Source of the DNA: Clostridium omnivorum
GTDB lineage: Bacteria; Bacillota; Clostridia; Clostridiales; Clostridiaceae
Direction: 5' to 3'
DNA: 64,000 nt
Assembly: GCF_026012015.1 (NCBI RefSeq)
Contig: NZ_BRXR01000001.1
Coordinates: forward strand, 2,815,501 to 2,879,500
Below are positions 56,552 through 64,000 of this stretch, one piece after another (positions within the stretch are counted from its first letter, which is position 1; every line of letters begins with the position of its first letter). Position numbers and translations under genes: made by a program. Under the pieces are notes generated by a model that did no database searches, was not told the DNA's origin, and saw nothing but the letters and a program-made list of their open reading frames with translations.

Positions 56552-57106
56552 ATGATTACTAATATCTATTTAGTTAGACACGCTGTTTCCTTATATACCC
56601 CTGATGAACTGAATAGACCACTTTCTGAAAAAGGATTGAAGGATGCTAGCAAAGTAACTGAACTACTATCATATGAAAATATCAACAAGGTAATATCAAG
56701 TCCGTATAAACGTGCCATTCAAACAGTGGAAGGTACTGCAAATCACTTTGGGTTGTGTATTTCCACTGATGAAGGTTTTAGAGAAAGAAAGCTTGCTGAT
56801 TGTTCGGTTACCAATTTTGATGAAGTAATTTTAAAGTACTGGGAAGATTTTAATTTTTCTCTTCCTGGAGGAGAATCAAGTAACTTTGCTCAGGATAGAG
56901 GTGTACAAACTCTTAAAAGTGTTTTAAATCAATGCTGTGGAGAAAATGTTGTTATTGGTACTCATGGAAATATTATGGTACTAATAATGAATTACTTCGA
57001 TAAAAAATATAGTTACGATTTCTGGAAAAGCTTGAATATGCCAGATATTTATAAATTAAGTTTTGAAAATGGAGTATTTATAAGTATAAATCGTATATGG
57101 TCATAA
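56552..57106 (+). CDS. Histidine phosphatase-family protein
   Basis: 184 residues, ATG 56552 with AAAGGAATA upstream. IYLVRHAVSLY holds the catalytic RH (RHA instead of the more common RHG); SSPYKRAIQTVEGT and the VIGTHGNIMV His complete the phosphoglycerate-mutase-like site. Acts on an unknown phosphomonoester. Confidence 0.9.
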   Translation: MITNIYLVRHAVSLYTPDELNRPLSEKGLKDASKVTELLSYENINKVISSPYKRAIQTVEGTANHFGLCISTDEGFRERKLADCSVTNFDEVILKYWEDFNFSLPGGESSNFAQDRGVQTLKSVLNQCCGENVVIGTHGNIMVLIMNYFDKKYSYDFWKSLNMPDIYKLSFENGVFISINRIWS

Positions 57107-57149
57107 TAATCTAATATATCAAGCTATAAAAAAGAACGGAGAGGATACA

Positions 57150-57665
57150 GTGTTTCTATTACAAATGGCTGGCTATCCTGGTAGTGGGAAGTCAACATTA
57201 TCAAGAAAGATTGCTAAGAGGACAGGTGCGATTGTTATAGATAGAGATATAATAAAGACATCAATGATTAATTCAAAAGTGCCAGATAGTATAGTAGCAG
57301 ATGCTTCATATAGTGTAGTTTTTGATCTAGCTGAATTTTATTTAGGAATGCAAATAAGTGTAGTTATTGATACTCCATGTTTCTATGAAGATACCTTAAA
57401 TAATGGTATTTCCATTTCAAAGAAATACGGAGCTAGCTACAAGTATATTGAATGTAGGGTAGAGGATTATTCTATAATTGAGAATAGAATTTATACTAGA
57501 GATAGATTAATAAGCCAGATTGGGGATACATCTATGGAAAGATTTAATAACGCTTTGGACAAGTCGGTTAGGCCTATGAATGGTAAATTTTTGATTATAG
57601 ATACTAGTGCAGAGGATAGCTATGATATAAGTTTGATTGATGAGTATTTGAGAAATAAAATCTAA
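57150..57665 (+). CDS. P-loop kinase-like ATPase (AAA_33)
   Basis: 171 residues, GTG 57150 with GGAGAGG upstream. Walker A AGYPGSGKST near residue 7; VIDRDIIKTSM and VVIDTPCFYED (Walker B-like) follow. Similar to zeta-toxin/chloramphenicol-phosphotransferase-like small kinases. Phosphorylates an unknown small molecule. Confidence 0.85.
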   Translation: MFLLQMAGYPGSGKSTLSRKIAKRTGAIVIDRDIIKTSMINSKVPDSIVADASYSVVFDLAEFYLGMQISVVIDTPCFYEDTLNNGISISKKYGASYKYIECRVEDYSIIENRIYTRDRLISQIGDTSMERFNNALDKSVRPMNGKFLIIDTSAEDSYDISLIDEYLRNKI

Positions 57666-57698
57666 TTGTTCTGGTATTTTTTATAGGAGTGGTGGGTT

Positions 57699-59432
57699 AT
57701 GCCTGATAAAAAAGAAAATCGGAAAAATAAATGGGTTAGAACAGGTTTGTTAATTGGTATAATCGCTTTTTTTGTATTGGTAAGCTTTTTTAGAATGAGA
57801 AGTGAAGGAGCTTTTGAGGACGTTTTCCATAAAAAAAGTGGTGTTAAAATTGAGAGATTAAATGAAAATCAAGTTAGAAATTTGAATAAGCTGTGTAAAG
57901 TATGGGGCTTTGTTAAATATTATCATCCCAAAGTTATATCCTCTTCTGTAGATTGGGATTTTGAATTGTTTAGAGTTATGCCTAAAGTAATGGAAACTAA
58001 AGATTCTAACGAAGTTGATAAGATTTTATATAATTGGATTAATGAGCTTGGAGAAGTAAAAGAAGGCTCAGAGAACGGCAGCAAAGATGTTGTTATGGCA
58101 CCAGATATAGCTTGGATAAAGAATGATAATTATATCAGTAAAGAGTTAAGTGATTTATTGGTGAAACTCTCTAAGACATATATTTCTGAAAGAGACAAAG
58201 CCTATGTAAGCTTTGGAAAAGATTCTATATTTGCAAGTTTTAAAAATGAAAAACCTTACCCAAATATGGCTTATGATGATGCTGGATACAAGCTCTTAAG
58301 TTTGTTTAGATATTGGAATGTAATTGAATACTATTATCCATACAGAGATGGAATTGAGGAAGATTGGGATGGTGTTCTGACAGAATTTATACCCAAGTTT
58401 ATTGAATGCAAGGATTCATTATCCTATAAGCTTACTGCAGCAGAATTAACAACTAAAATACATGATTCCCATGCATATGCTGTTGATAAAAGAAATGAAT
58501 TACGTAGATATTGGGGCTTTAATGCAGCTCCTGTAAAGTTTCAGTTAGTTGAAGATAAGGTTGTTATTACTGAAATAGCAGAAAAGTATGCTAAGGACTG
58601 CAAGGCACAAAAAGGTGACATTGTATTAAAGCTTAATGATAAAGATATATTTGAGGTCATAAGAGAAAAGGCCAGATATAAATCAACTTCAAATAATAAG
58701 GAAATTGTAAAAGATTTGTTTGGCTATTTGTTTAATACATCCGAGAATAGTTTAACTCTTACTTTAGAGAGGGATGGTAAGGAGATAAGAGAAAACATTA
58801 AGTGCTATAGTTTAACAAATATGTTTGAGCAAGCCGAACAGTCTCATAAACTTCTGGAAGGAAATATTGGCTATATAAATCCTGGCGCATTAGCTAAGGG
58901 TGAAATAGATAAAATTATGAGTGAATTCAAGGATACAAAAGGACTCATTGTAGATTTGAGAAATTATCCATCAGATCTTATAATGTATACCCTTGGAAAT
59001 TACCTTATGCCTAAAAAAGTTGTTTTCGCAAAGGCGGCTGCTGCAAACCAAGCTGTGCCTGGTGAATTTGATTATTGTGGAGATATGGAAGTTGGAAAGG
59101 ATAATCCGAATTTTTATAAAGGAAAAGTTATTTTAATCATCAATGAGTATACACAGAGTCAAGCTGAATTTACTACCATGGCATTAAGAAAATCACCTAA
59201 TGCACAAGTTATTGGAAGCAATTCAATTGGTGCAGATGGAGATGTAGCTGTATTTAGTTTGCCGGGAGCTATAGAGACCGCCATCTCAGGAATTGGGATT
59301 TATAATCCTGATAAGTCGGAAACCCAGAGAGTAGGTGTAAAACCTGATATTTATGTGAAACCCACAATACATGGAATAAAAGAAGGAAGAGATGAACTTC
59401 TGGAAAAAGCTATAGAGATTATTAAAAATTAG
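57699..59432 (+). CDS. S41-family (C-terminal processing) peptidase
   Basis: 577 residues, ATG 57699 with AGGAGTGG upstream. One N-terminal membrane anchor (LLIGIIAFFVLVSFF, residues 19-33), a helical domain, a PDZ-like domain around 285-340 (VVITEIAEKYAKDCKAQKGD), then the S41 protease core with YINPGALAKGEID and INEYTQSQAEF, where the Ser in TQSQAE is the likely nucleophile. Probably a surface protease. Its stop is 27 bases from the terminator of leader module 4. Confidence 0.88.
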   Translation: MPDKKENRKNKWVRTGLLIGIIAFFVLVSFFRMRSEGAFEDVFHKKSGVKIERLNENQVRNLNKLCKVWGFVKYYHPKVISSSVDWDFELFRVMPKVMETKDSNEVDKILYNWINELGEVKEGSENGSKDVVMAPDIAWIKNDNYISKELSDLLVKLSKTYISERDKAYVSFGKDSIFASFKNEKPYPNMAYDDAGYKLLSLFRYWNVIEYYYPYRDGIEEDWDGVLTEFIPKFIECKDSLSYKLTAAELTTKIHDSHAYAVDKRNELRRYWGFNAAPVKFQLVEDKVVITEIAEKYAKDCKAQKGDIVLKLNDKDIFEVIREKARYKSTSNNKEIVKDLFGYLFNTSENSLTLTLERDGKEIRENIKCYSLTNMFEQAEQSHKLLEGNIGYINPGALAKGEIDKIMSEFKDTKGLIVDLRNYPSDLIMYTLGNYLMPKKVVFAKAAAANQAVPGEFDYCGDMEVGKDNPNFYKGKVILIINEYTQSQAEFTTMALRKSPNAQVIGSNSIGADGDVAVFSLPGAIETAISGIGIYNPDKSETQRVGVKPDIYVKPTIHGIKEGRDELLEKAIEIIKN

Positions 59433-59459
59433 AACGATGTTTTATATAGGATAAATTAA

Positions 59460-59494
59460 AGGCACTGGTGAGTTTTATACCAGTGCCTTTTAAT
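59460..59494 (+). terminator. Terminator of leader module 4
   Basis: AGGCACTGGT (59460-59469) pairs with ACCAGTGCCT (59479-59488), followed by TTT. Third copy of the stem found after manC. Confidence 0.85.
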
Positions 59495-59578
59495 TCTGCA
59501 AGATTAATCAAGTTAAGTGTTTTTAATTCCATTTAAGATTAGTGAAATTATATTTGTAAGTGCTTCGTTGATCAAATC

Positions 59579-59609
59579 ATATGTTATATTATGTAATTTA
59601 TGTTATAAT
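59579..59609 (+). promoter_or_regulatory. Extended -10 promoter of leader module 4
   Basis: TATGTTATAAT with TATAAT at 59604-59609 in the conserved module context. Confidence 0.72.
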
Positions 59610-59692
59610 TCACTTATTAGTAAAGTAGTTTTGTGGAAATAAGGTTATAATTCAAGAGTTAAATGAAAATATCATTTGAAAGTGGGTATCAT

Positions 59693-60001
59693 ATGCATTG
59701 TCCTTATTGTAATAATGAATTGAAGTATAATAATGGAGAACTATATTGTGTAACTGGAGATTGCTTCTTTTCAAAGCACATAGAAAATAGATTTGAAGAA
59801 AATAGTGATGATTTCTATAATACACGAGAAATCAAGTCAAAAGAAGTAAATGCTCCAGAGGGGCGTTTCTACTGTGTAAAATGTGGGGAAAAGATGAAAA
59901 AAATTGGATTTCTACATGAGATGTGTAGTAGTTGTGGATTTGAAATAGATAAATTAATGTACCGCGAAATTATTGAATTGAATCCACACACCTCATTTTA
60001 G
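59693..60001 (+). CDS. Zinc-ribbon protein
   Basis: 102 residues from ATG 59693 with AAAGTGGG upstream; ATG 59663 is a possible longer start. Two cysteine clusters: CPYCNNELKY...CVTGDC at the N-terminus and CVKCGEKMKK...CSSCGFE near the C-terminus, two zinc ribbons. Function unknown; possibly nucleic-acid binding. Confidence 0.75.
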   Translation: MHCPYCNNELKYNNGELYCVTGDCFFSKHIENRFEENSDDFYNTREIKSKEVNAPEGRFYCVKCGEKMKKIGFLHEMCSSCGFEIDKLMYREIIELNPHTSF

Positions 60002-60035
60002 TAAGTAATTTTATTACCTTGTAAAACAGTTATAG

Positions 60036-60278
60036 GTGGATTGGTTTGTGGATTTATATAAAGTAATGAAGAATATTACAGTAGTAGGTGGAATATGTTC
60101 AATAATTATAACAGCATTAGGTGTTGTGATAATAATATCGTTATTAAGAAGTAAAAGGTATGTAAATAAGGTTGTTGAGGAAACTCATTTACTAAAATAT
60201 TTAAGAGTTCATGTGGTAGGCGGAGTATTAGTACTGATATTCCAAACTATTAGATATATATTAGAATTTTTTCAATAG
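60036..60278 (+). CDS. Small membrane protein
   Basis: 80 residues, GTG 60036 with TAGGTG upstream. Two hydrophobic helices (VVGGICSIIITALGVVIIIS and VVGGVLVLIFQTIRYILEFF) joined by a basic loop. No family recognised. It is followed by attC-like site 14, so this and the zinc-ribbon gene may form one two-gene cassette. Confidence 0.65.
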   Translation: MDWFVDLYKVMKNITVVGGICSIIITALGVVIIISLLRSKRYVNKVVEETHLLKYLRVHVVGGVLVLIFQTIRYILEFFQ

Positions 60279-60369
60279 AAGTTGCAATTTATTTTAAAGT
60301 GTACTTGTAAAGTAAGTGTTTTAAAGTTGATTACGATTAACCTAATTCAACGCATAGTGTCTAAAACTA

Positions 60370-60487
60370 CATACAACAAAAAAATTATGTGCAGTTTGAC
60401 TTGAAAAGATAGCCAAGCTACACCTGCGAAGCTAAGAAAAGAGCGTTCTAAGTTTCTTAGCGGTGGAAATTAGAAATGTTATACAAC
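60370..60487 (+). repeat. attC-like site 14
   Basis: Left box CATACAAC (60370-60377), right box GTTATACAAC (60478-60487). Interior AGTTTGACTTGAAAAGATAG / CCAAGCTACACCTGCGAAG matches sites 6, 8 and 9. Confidence 0.75.
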
Positions 60488-60554
60488 AACTAAAGATAGG
60501 GAATATTTGTAGTGTTTTACATAAGATTTAGTTAGAGGAAAAGTAGGGATAAAG

Positions 60555-60842
60555 ATGAATGATTATAGCATAAATAAAATAGATACTGAAAGAATTTCTA
60601 ATAAACTTAAACTAATTCTTGAAAAAGAGATTCAAGCAGGAAATGAGATACTTGAGACATGGAAGGGATGGCCGTATGATTCGACTGTAATAAGTCTTAG
60701 ATATCCTTTCAAAGTTAAGCTAGAAAAGCTACCAGATAATATTACTTTTAAAGAATTAAATGATATTCACTATTGGAAAGCCGAGTATCATGATTTATTA
60801 ACAAACGATTTATTAATTTGTAAGTTTGGGAAACCTGTCTAG
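60555..60842 (+). CDS. Small hypothetical protein, cassette gene with altered 3' end
   Basis: 95 residues, ATG 60555 with AGGGATAA upstream. ILETWKGWPYDSTVIS and LNDIHYWKAEYHDLLTND suggest a small immunity-type fold but no family is certain. The last few codons run into what looks like an attC-like right half, so the original end of the gene, together with the left half of the site, may have been deleted. Confidence 0.55.
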   Translation: MNDYSINKIDTERISNKLKLILEKEIQAGNEILETWKGWPYDSTVISLRYPFKVKLEKLPDNITFKELNDIHYWKAEYHDLLTNDLLICKFGKPV

Positions 60843-60878
60843 GTTAAGAAACGTCTTGAGTGAGACGCGTCATATGAC
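60830..60878 (+). repeat. Right half of attC-like site 15
   Basis: CTAGGTTAAGAAACGTCTTGAG and the end GTCATATGAC (60869-60878), a variant of GTTATATGAC, match the right halves of sites 2, 7 and 10. No left half is present. Confidence 0.6.
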
Positions 60879-60980
60879 ATTTTAAAGCAATTAGGCTTAG
60901 CTAACGTTTTGCATTTTTATTAAAGTTTCAAAAGGAAAAGTCAAAATTTTAAATATTATGAGGCAGGAGGGGGAGATATT

Positions 60981-61460
60981 ATGAATTTTCCAACGCATAT
61001 AGTTAGTGTGGGTGGTTTAGTAGAGAATGACGATGGTAAAATACTCATGGTTAAAGACCCTGTAAGAGGATGGGAAATACCTGGAGGACAAGTAGAAGTT
61101 GGAGAAACTATAACTGATGCTTTTAGAAGAGAAGTCAAAGAAGAAACTGGAATAGATATAGAGGTCGGAAATTTAATCTCAGTGAGTTCCAATATTGGAA
61201 TTGGAATTCAATACGATGGAATTAGTCCAATCCATACCATAGTAACATTTGGATTAAATGCTAAAGCAATTTCAGGTGAATTAACAACTAGTGAAGAAAC
61301 CATTGAAGTAAGATGGGTAGATAGAAATCAAGTAATAGACCTAATTGATGCAGATTTTACAAAGGATAGGACAAGATATATGCTGAATTTTGATGGAAGA
61401 ATTACATACTTTATATTTTCTCGTAATCCATACGTTGTTCATGGAGTGCAATATATCTAA
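60981..61460 (+). CDS. NUDIX hydrolase, cassette gene
   Basis: 159 residues, ATG 60981 with AGGGGGAGA upstream. The Nudix box is complete: GGQVEVGETITDAFRREVKE followed by ETGI (GX5EX7REUXEEXGU) near residues 35-58. Hydrolyses a nucleoside diphosphate-linked compound; substrate unknown. Bounded by half-site 15 and site 16. Confidence 0.93.
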   Translation: MNFPTHIVSVGGLVENDDGKILMVKDPVRGWEIPGGQVEVGETITDAFRREVKEETGIDIEVGNLISVSSNIGIGIQYDGISPIHTIVTFGLNAKAISGELTTSEETIEVRWVDRNQVIDLIDADFTKDRTRYMLNFDGRITYFIFSRNPYVVHGVQYI

Positions 61461-61561
61461 CAATTAAGTGACAAATTCTAGAAGCTACGGGGCTTTGTGT
61501 AAGTAAACTCGGGGATTAGAGTGGATTTTATATGCATGCTGTTTGCATAAGCTTTAAAAAA

Positions 61562-61738
61562 TCATATAAAAAATGTTGCATTGCTATTGGATGGAAGGTA
61601 TTTGAATCAGATAAGTAATGTGCTGAGATGTATTTTTAAAATTTGTGGAATCTTAGAACAGGCATCAAGGCATATTCCTAAACATAATATAGGAGCTATC
61701 TAAGGTTGAGAAACTTCAGCAACAAGAAACGTTAGGCG
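61562..61738 (+). repeat. attC-like site 16
   Basis: Left box TCATATAA complements TTATATGA, the expected unmutated start of this cassette (60870). Right box GTTAGGCG (61731-61738), the classical core. About 177 bp; interior more diverged than in other sites. Confidence 0.6.
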
Positions 61739-61782
61739 TAATTTTGGATAAATTAAGTTTTATGTAAATGCCATTGTAGGAG

Positions 61783-62268
61783 ATGATTAAGATAAAAAGT
61801 TTGTGGATTCTTTCAAAGGAACCAACAGGTAAATCATATGAAGAATTGATTGATTTAGCTGCACAAATCTGTGAGGAGTTTATTTTGGTAAGACGAAGTA
61901 AAGAGCCCAAAAGCGAGAATGTAGATAACTTATTAAAGGAACTAGGCAAATTTTTTGTTGAAGTGAATCAACAATCAAGTTGGCCTGGAACAGAAACAAC
62001 GTATTGTGCTGAGGTGTATTATTTTAAATTAAATTATGTAACAAAAGAAATACTAAAAAAATACTCGAAAGGCCTATATTCTTGGATCGAACCAACACTG
62101 TTACAAGATTTATGTTTTCTAAAGAAAGATAGAAAGCCATGGATTATTAATATTGCTCATGAAAAATTTAGCTATCTTGAGGGTAGTTTTAACGAAGATA
62201 TTATACAAGATGTAGAGGCTTTAAATAATATAGTAGGAATAGAGATAGAAGAATTAATAATAGATTAA
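61783..62268 (+). CDS. Small protein of the mislabelled 'SpoIIIAH-like' family, cassette gene
   Basis: 161 residues; ATG 61783 has GTAGGAG very close upstream, so the exact start is uncertain. LWILSKEPTGKSYEELIDLA and VNQQSSWPGTETTYCAEVYYF resemble short Bacillus proteins I remember as annotated 'stage III sporulation protein AH'. Those do not resemble true SpoIIIAH, so the function is unknown. Soluble. Confidence 0.65.
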   Translation: MIKIKSLWILSKEPTGKSYEELIDLAAQICEEFILVRRSKEPKSENVDNLLKELGKFFVEVNQQSSWPGTETTYCAEVYYFKLNYVTKEILKKYSKGLYSWIEPTLLQDLCFLKKDRKPWIINIAHEKFSYLEGSFNEDIIQDVEALNNIVGIEIEELIID

Positions 62269-62379
62269 TAGTTTTGTTTAATACAGAAAAATCAGTACAT
62301 ACCAATGAATGGTAGCAATACTTAAGAAGAGGAATTATTGAAAAATGATTTAAAACATTGTTAGGTAGAATTAAGTTTT

Positions 62380-62403
62380 TGTCTCGAGAGCGAAACGTTA
62401 GTG
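62380..62403 (+). repeat. Core box of decayed attC-like site 17
   Basis: TCTCGAGAGCGAAACGTTAG and GTGG: the GCGAAACGTTA right end seen in sites 7 and 9 is preserved with GTTAGTGG at 62396-62403. The left box cannot be found. Confidence 0.45.
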
Positions 62404-62486
62404 GAAATCCATAAATATACGATGGTAATACTAAAAGCTTGATTTAATTTATTATAAGTAAATACTTTCAAAAGGAAAGAGTGAAT

Positions 62487-63008
62487 ATGATGGAGATAAT
62501 AAACAAACAAAAATTTATTACCAACTATCAGATAGAGGAGATTATTAATTTACTTGGTCAAGAATATAGGCCTAGACGTATTGTTGTTTTTGAGAGCACA
62601 CTTGATATTATTAAACGTCGAATAAAAAGGTGTTTACATATTACAGAGTATGAAGTTAAGGGAATGTATGAGTTGCAGAATGGGCAAAAAGTTAAGTTAA
62701 GGATTTTGTCAGATACATTAGAAATATTTTTAAATTATGATAAAGATACTGACAACAGAGAAGAAAAGCAAGTTAACATAATATATGATTTAGTAGTCGA
62801 ACTAAGAAGGAAATATTGTTTAGGTGAAAACATAAAAGATAGACAACAAGAAACTATTGAAATTTCAGATGTTGTAAATGCTTATGAAGAATTACTTAAT
62901 GAACCTCACGGAAGGTTAATATATGAATTTGCTAGTAATTTTATGAATCAAAATGCAGATTGGTTATCCGTGATTATGAATTGGAAGGAAAAATGGACAT
63001 TTCAATAG
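62487..63008 (+). CDS. Hypothetical protein
   Basis: 173 residues from ATG 62487 with AAAGGAAAG upstream; GTG 62481 touches that site. Basic, with an RPRRIVVFESTLDIIKRRIK segment that could bind nucleic acid, then a beta-rich and helical part. No family recognised. Starts about 90 bases after the last core box. Confidence 0.65.
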   Translation: MMEIINKQKFITNYQIEEIINLLGQEYRPRRIVVFESTLDIIKRRIKRCLHITEYEVKGMYELQNGQKVKLRILSDTLEIFLNYDKDTDNREEKQVNIIYDLVVELRRKYCLGENIKDRQQETIEISDVVNAYEELLNEPHGRLIYEFASNFMNQNADWLSVIMNWKEKWTFQ

Positions 63009-63242
63009 AAAAATCATATTAAATAGATAGGTTTACTTTAATTAGTAACTTTTTAGAATATGAAAGTTACGTTGTTATAGATTGGATTATTTCTTGGGAT
63101 GACATAAAACAGTACATATTTCACTAGTTAGATCAATAGATTGAAGTAGGATATATTATTTTATGGGCATAAGAAAATGTAAATGTAGAGCAGGATAGAC
63201 AAAGAACTGAAGAAATTAAAATATCAGAAAGAGGAAACATAA

Positions 63243-64000
63243 ATGAGAATAGCTACTTATAATATTTGGAATAACGATATATTATTTGAAGAAAGAATAG
63301 AAGAGATTTGTAAAGCTATTAAGGAAGTTAATGCTGATATAATTTGTTTGCAGGAAGTAAGAAATGAAGAATTCAGAAATATTACTGAGGTTATTGCTAA
63401 TGGAGCAAATTATCCGTTCTTGGTATTTAGGTGCTATCCTGATTGTCCTGATGAGGGATTAGCTATTTTAAGTAAGTATCCTTTTAGCCATACCGCTGCT
63501 ATTTGGGAAATAAATACTGAAATATCAAACTACTGTGCTATTCGGGCAAAGATTAATTATGAAGGTATTCTTATAGGAATAACAAATGTTCATTTAAACT
63601 GGAGAAGTGAAGAGATTAGAAAGGAACAATTAATTGCAGTAAGTAATTGGATTGCAATGGACAAAGACAGTGCAGAATATGAAATTATTTGTGGAGATTT
63701 TAATGATGTACCACAGAGTAGTATTCATGATTTTTTAAAAGATTGCGGTTGGCAAGATGTTGTAGAACTTAATAGTAAAAAAGATGCAAGTAATTATGCT
63801 ACCTTCGACTTGTTAAATAACTATTATTTGAAGGAGGATATAAGGGTAAAAGAGAGGTTAAGATTTGATTGGATAATGATAAATACATTTAATAAATGTG
63901 AACAGTTACTCTTCGAAGATATGGACATATTCGGAAACAATCCATCGGTATTTAAAATTATGCCAAGTGATCATTATGGACTTTATATAGATATAAAGTA
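63243..64000 (+). CDS. Endonuclease/exonuclease/phosphatase-family hydrolase, 3' partial
   Basis: ATG 63243 with AGAGGAAAC upstream; the frame is open to the right edge (about 252 codons). EEP motifs: MRIATYNIWNND at the start, ICLQEVRNEE near 35 (metal Glu), ICGDFNDVP near 150 and MPSDHYGLYIDI at the end (SDH). A Mg-dependent phosphodiesterase or phosphatase; the last few residues are probably outside the window. Confidence 0.9.
   Translation, partial: MRIATYNIWNNDILFEERIEEICKAIKEVNADIICLQEVRNEEFRNITEVIANGANYPFLVFRCYPDCPDEGLAILSKYPFSHTAAIWEINTEISNYCAIRAKINYEGILIGITNVHLNWRSEEIRKEQLIAVSNWIAMDKDSAEYEIICGDFNDVPQSSIHDFLKDCGWQDVVELNSKKDASNYATFDLLNNYYLKEDIRVKERLRFDWIMINTFNKCEQLLFEDMDIFGNNPSVFKIMPSDHYGLYIDIK

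Larger units (their letters stand above)
59460..59650 (+). repeat. Leader module copy 4
   Basis: Terminator, about 85 bases (TTCTGCAAGATTAATCAAG, GTGCTTCGTTGATCAAAT) and the conserved promoter block ending CACTTATTAGTAAAGTAG. No GTTATATG insertion point follows; the next gene starts 40 bases on. It opens the third stretch of cassettes. Confidence 0.72.

Overview
The window is strongly AT-rich, with AGGAGG-type ribosome binding sites, many TTG/GTG starts and gene content (type I restriction-modification, large serine recombinase, MATE pump, czcD-like transporter, NiCo-type riboswitch) typical of a low-GC Clostridia/Clostridium-like Bacillota chromosome. It divides into three parts.

(1) Positions 1 to about 26.82 kb are a genomic island. 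In order it holds: a 5'-truncated HerA/FtsK-like ATPase with a ComEC-type metallo-beta-lactamase-fold protein two genes away; 5 kb of decayed mobile DNA (SEC-C/YkgJ protein, a dead IS3-family element, a zincin fragment, a GC-rich candidate RNA, a broken tyrosine-recombinase tail); a methylase-like/HsdS-like pair with a degenerate catalytic motif and no restriction subunit; a complete hsdM-hsdS-hsdR operon followed by a YgjP-type metallopeptidase; an Apea-HEPN-type gene broken by two frameshifts; a second HEPN-like gene overlapped by a small ORF with an internal stop; and a large serine recombinase. The recombinase stop codon abuts the interior of manC (mannose-1-phosphate guanylyltransferase), whose first ~90 codons are missing. 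The simplest reading is that the island integrated into manC and that the manC 5' part lies left of this window.

(2) From manC rightwards (27.65 to about 40.27 kb, and again 52.7 to about 54.7 and 59.46 to 62.4 kb) lies the most unusual structure: an integron-like gene-cassette array. Small single genes, nearly all on the + strand and mostly of SUKH/SMI1, DUF4304, DUF4240, DUF4272, GNAT, NUDIX and unknown families, are each followed by a 100-200 bp imperfect palindrome. Each palindrome starts with a TAAC-type box and ends with a GTTATGY/GTTAGGC-type box, like integron attC sites. The first bases of many cassettes are complementary to the left box of the attC-like site that ends the same cassette, which is the signature of cassettes that once were circles. 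Four copies of a leader module (extended -10 promoter, three of them behind the same GGCACTGG terminator) punctuate the arrays. A second copy of the manC 3' end plus leader lies just after the first cassette. No integron integrase gene is present in the window.

(3) Between 40.3 and 52.6 kb, and between 54.9 and 59.4 kb, are ordinary genes without attC-like sites: hydrolases, nitroreductase, GNAT, inositol-phosphatase family, a MarR-MATE operon with a readable promoter/operator, HAD phosphatase, metallophosphoesterase, CDF transporter, and a P-type ATPase behind a NiCo-type riboswitch, then a DUF2161 protein, alpha/beta hydrolase, histidine phosphatase, P-loop kinase and S41 protease. The last gene (EEP-family hydrolase) runs off the right edge. 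Family assignments rest on motifs read by eye; no database search was possible.
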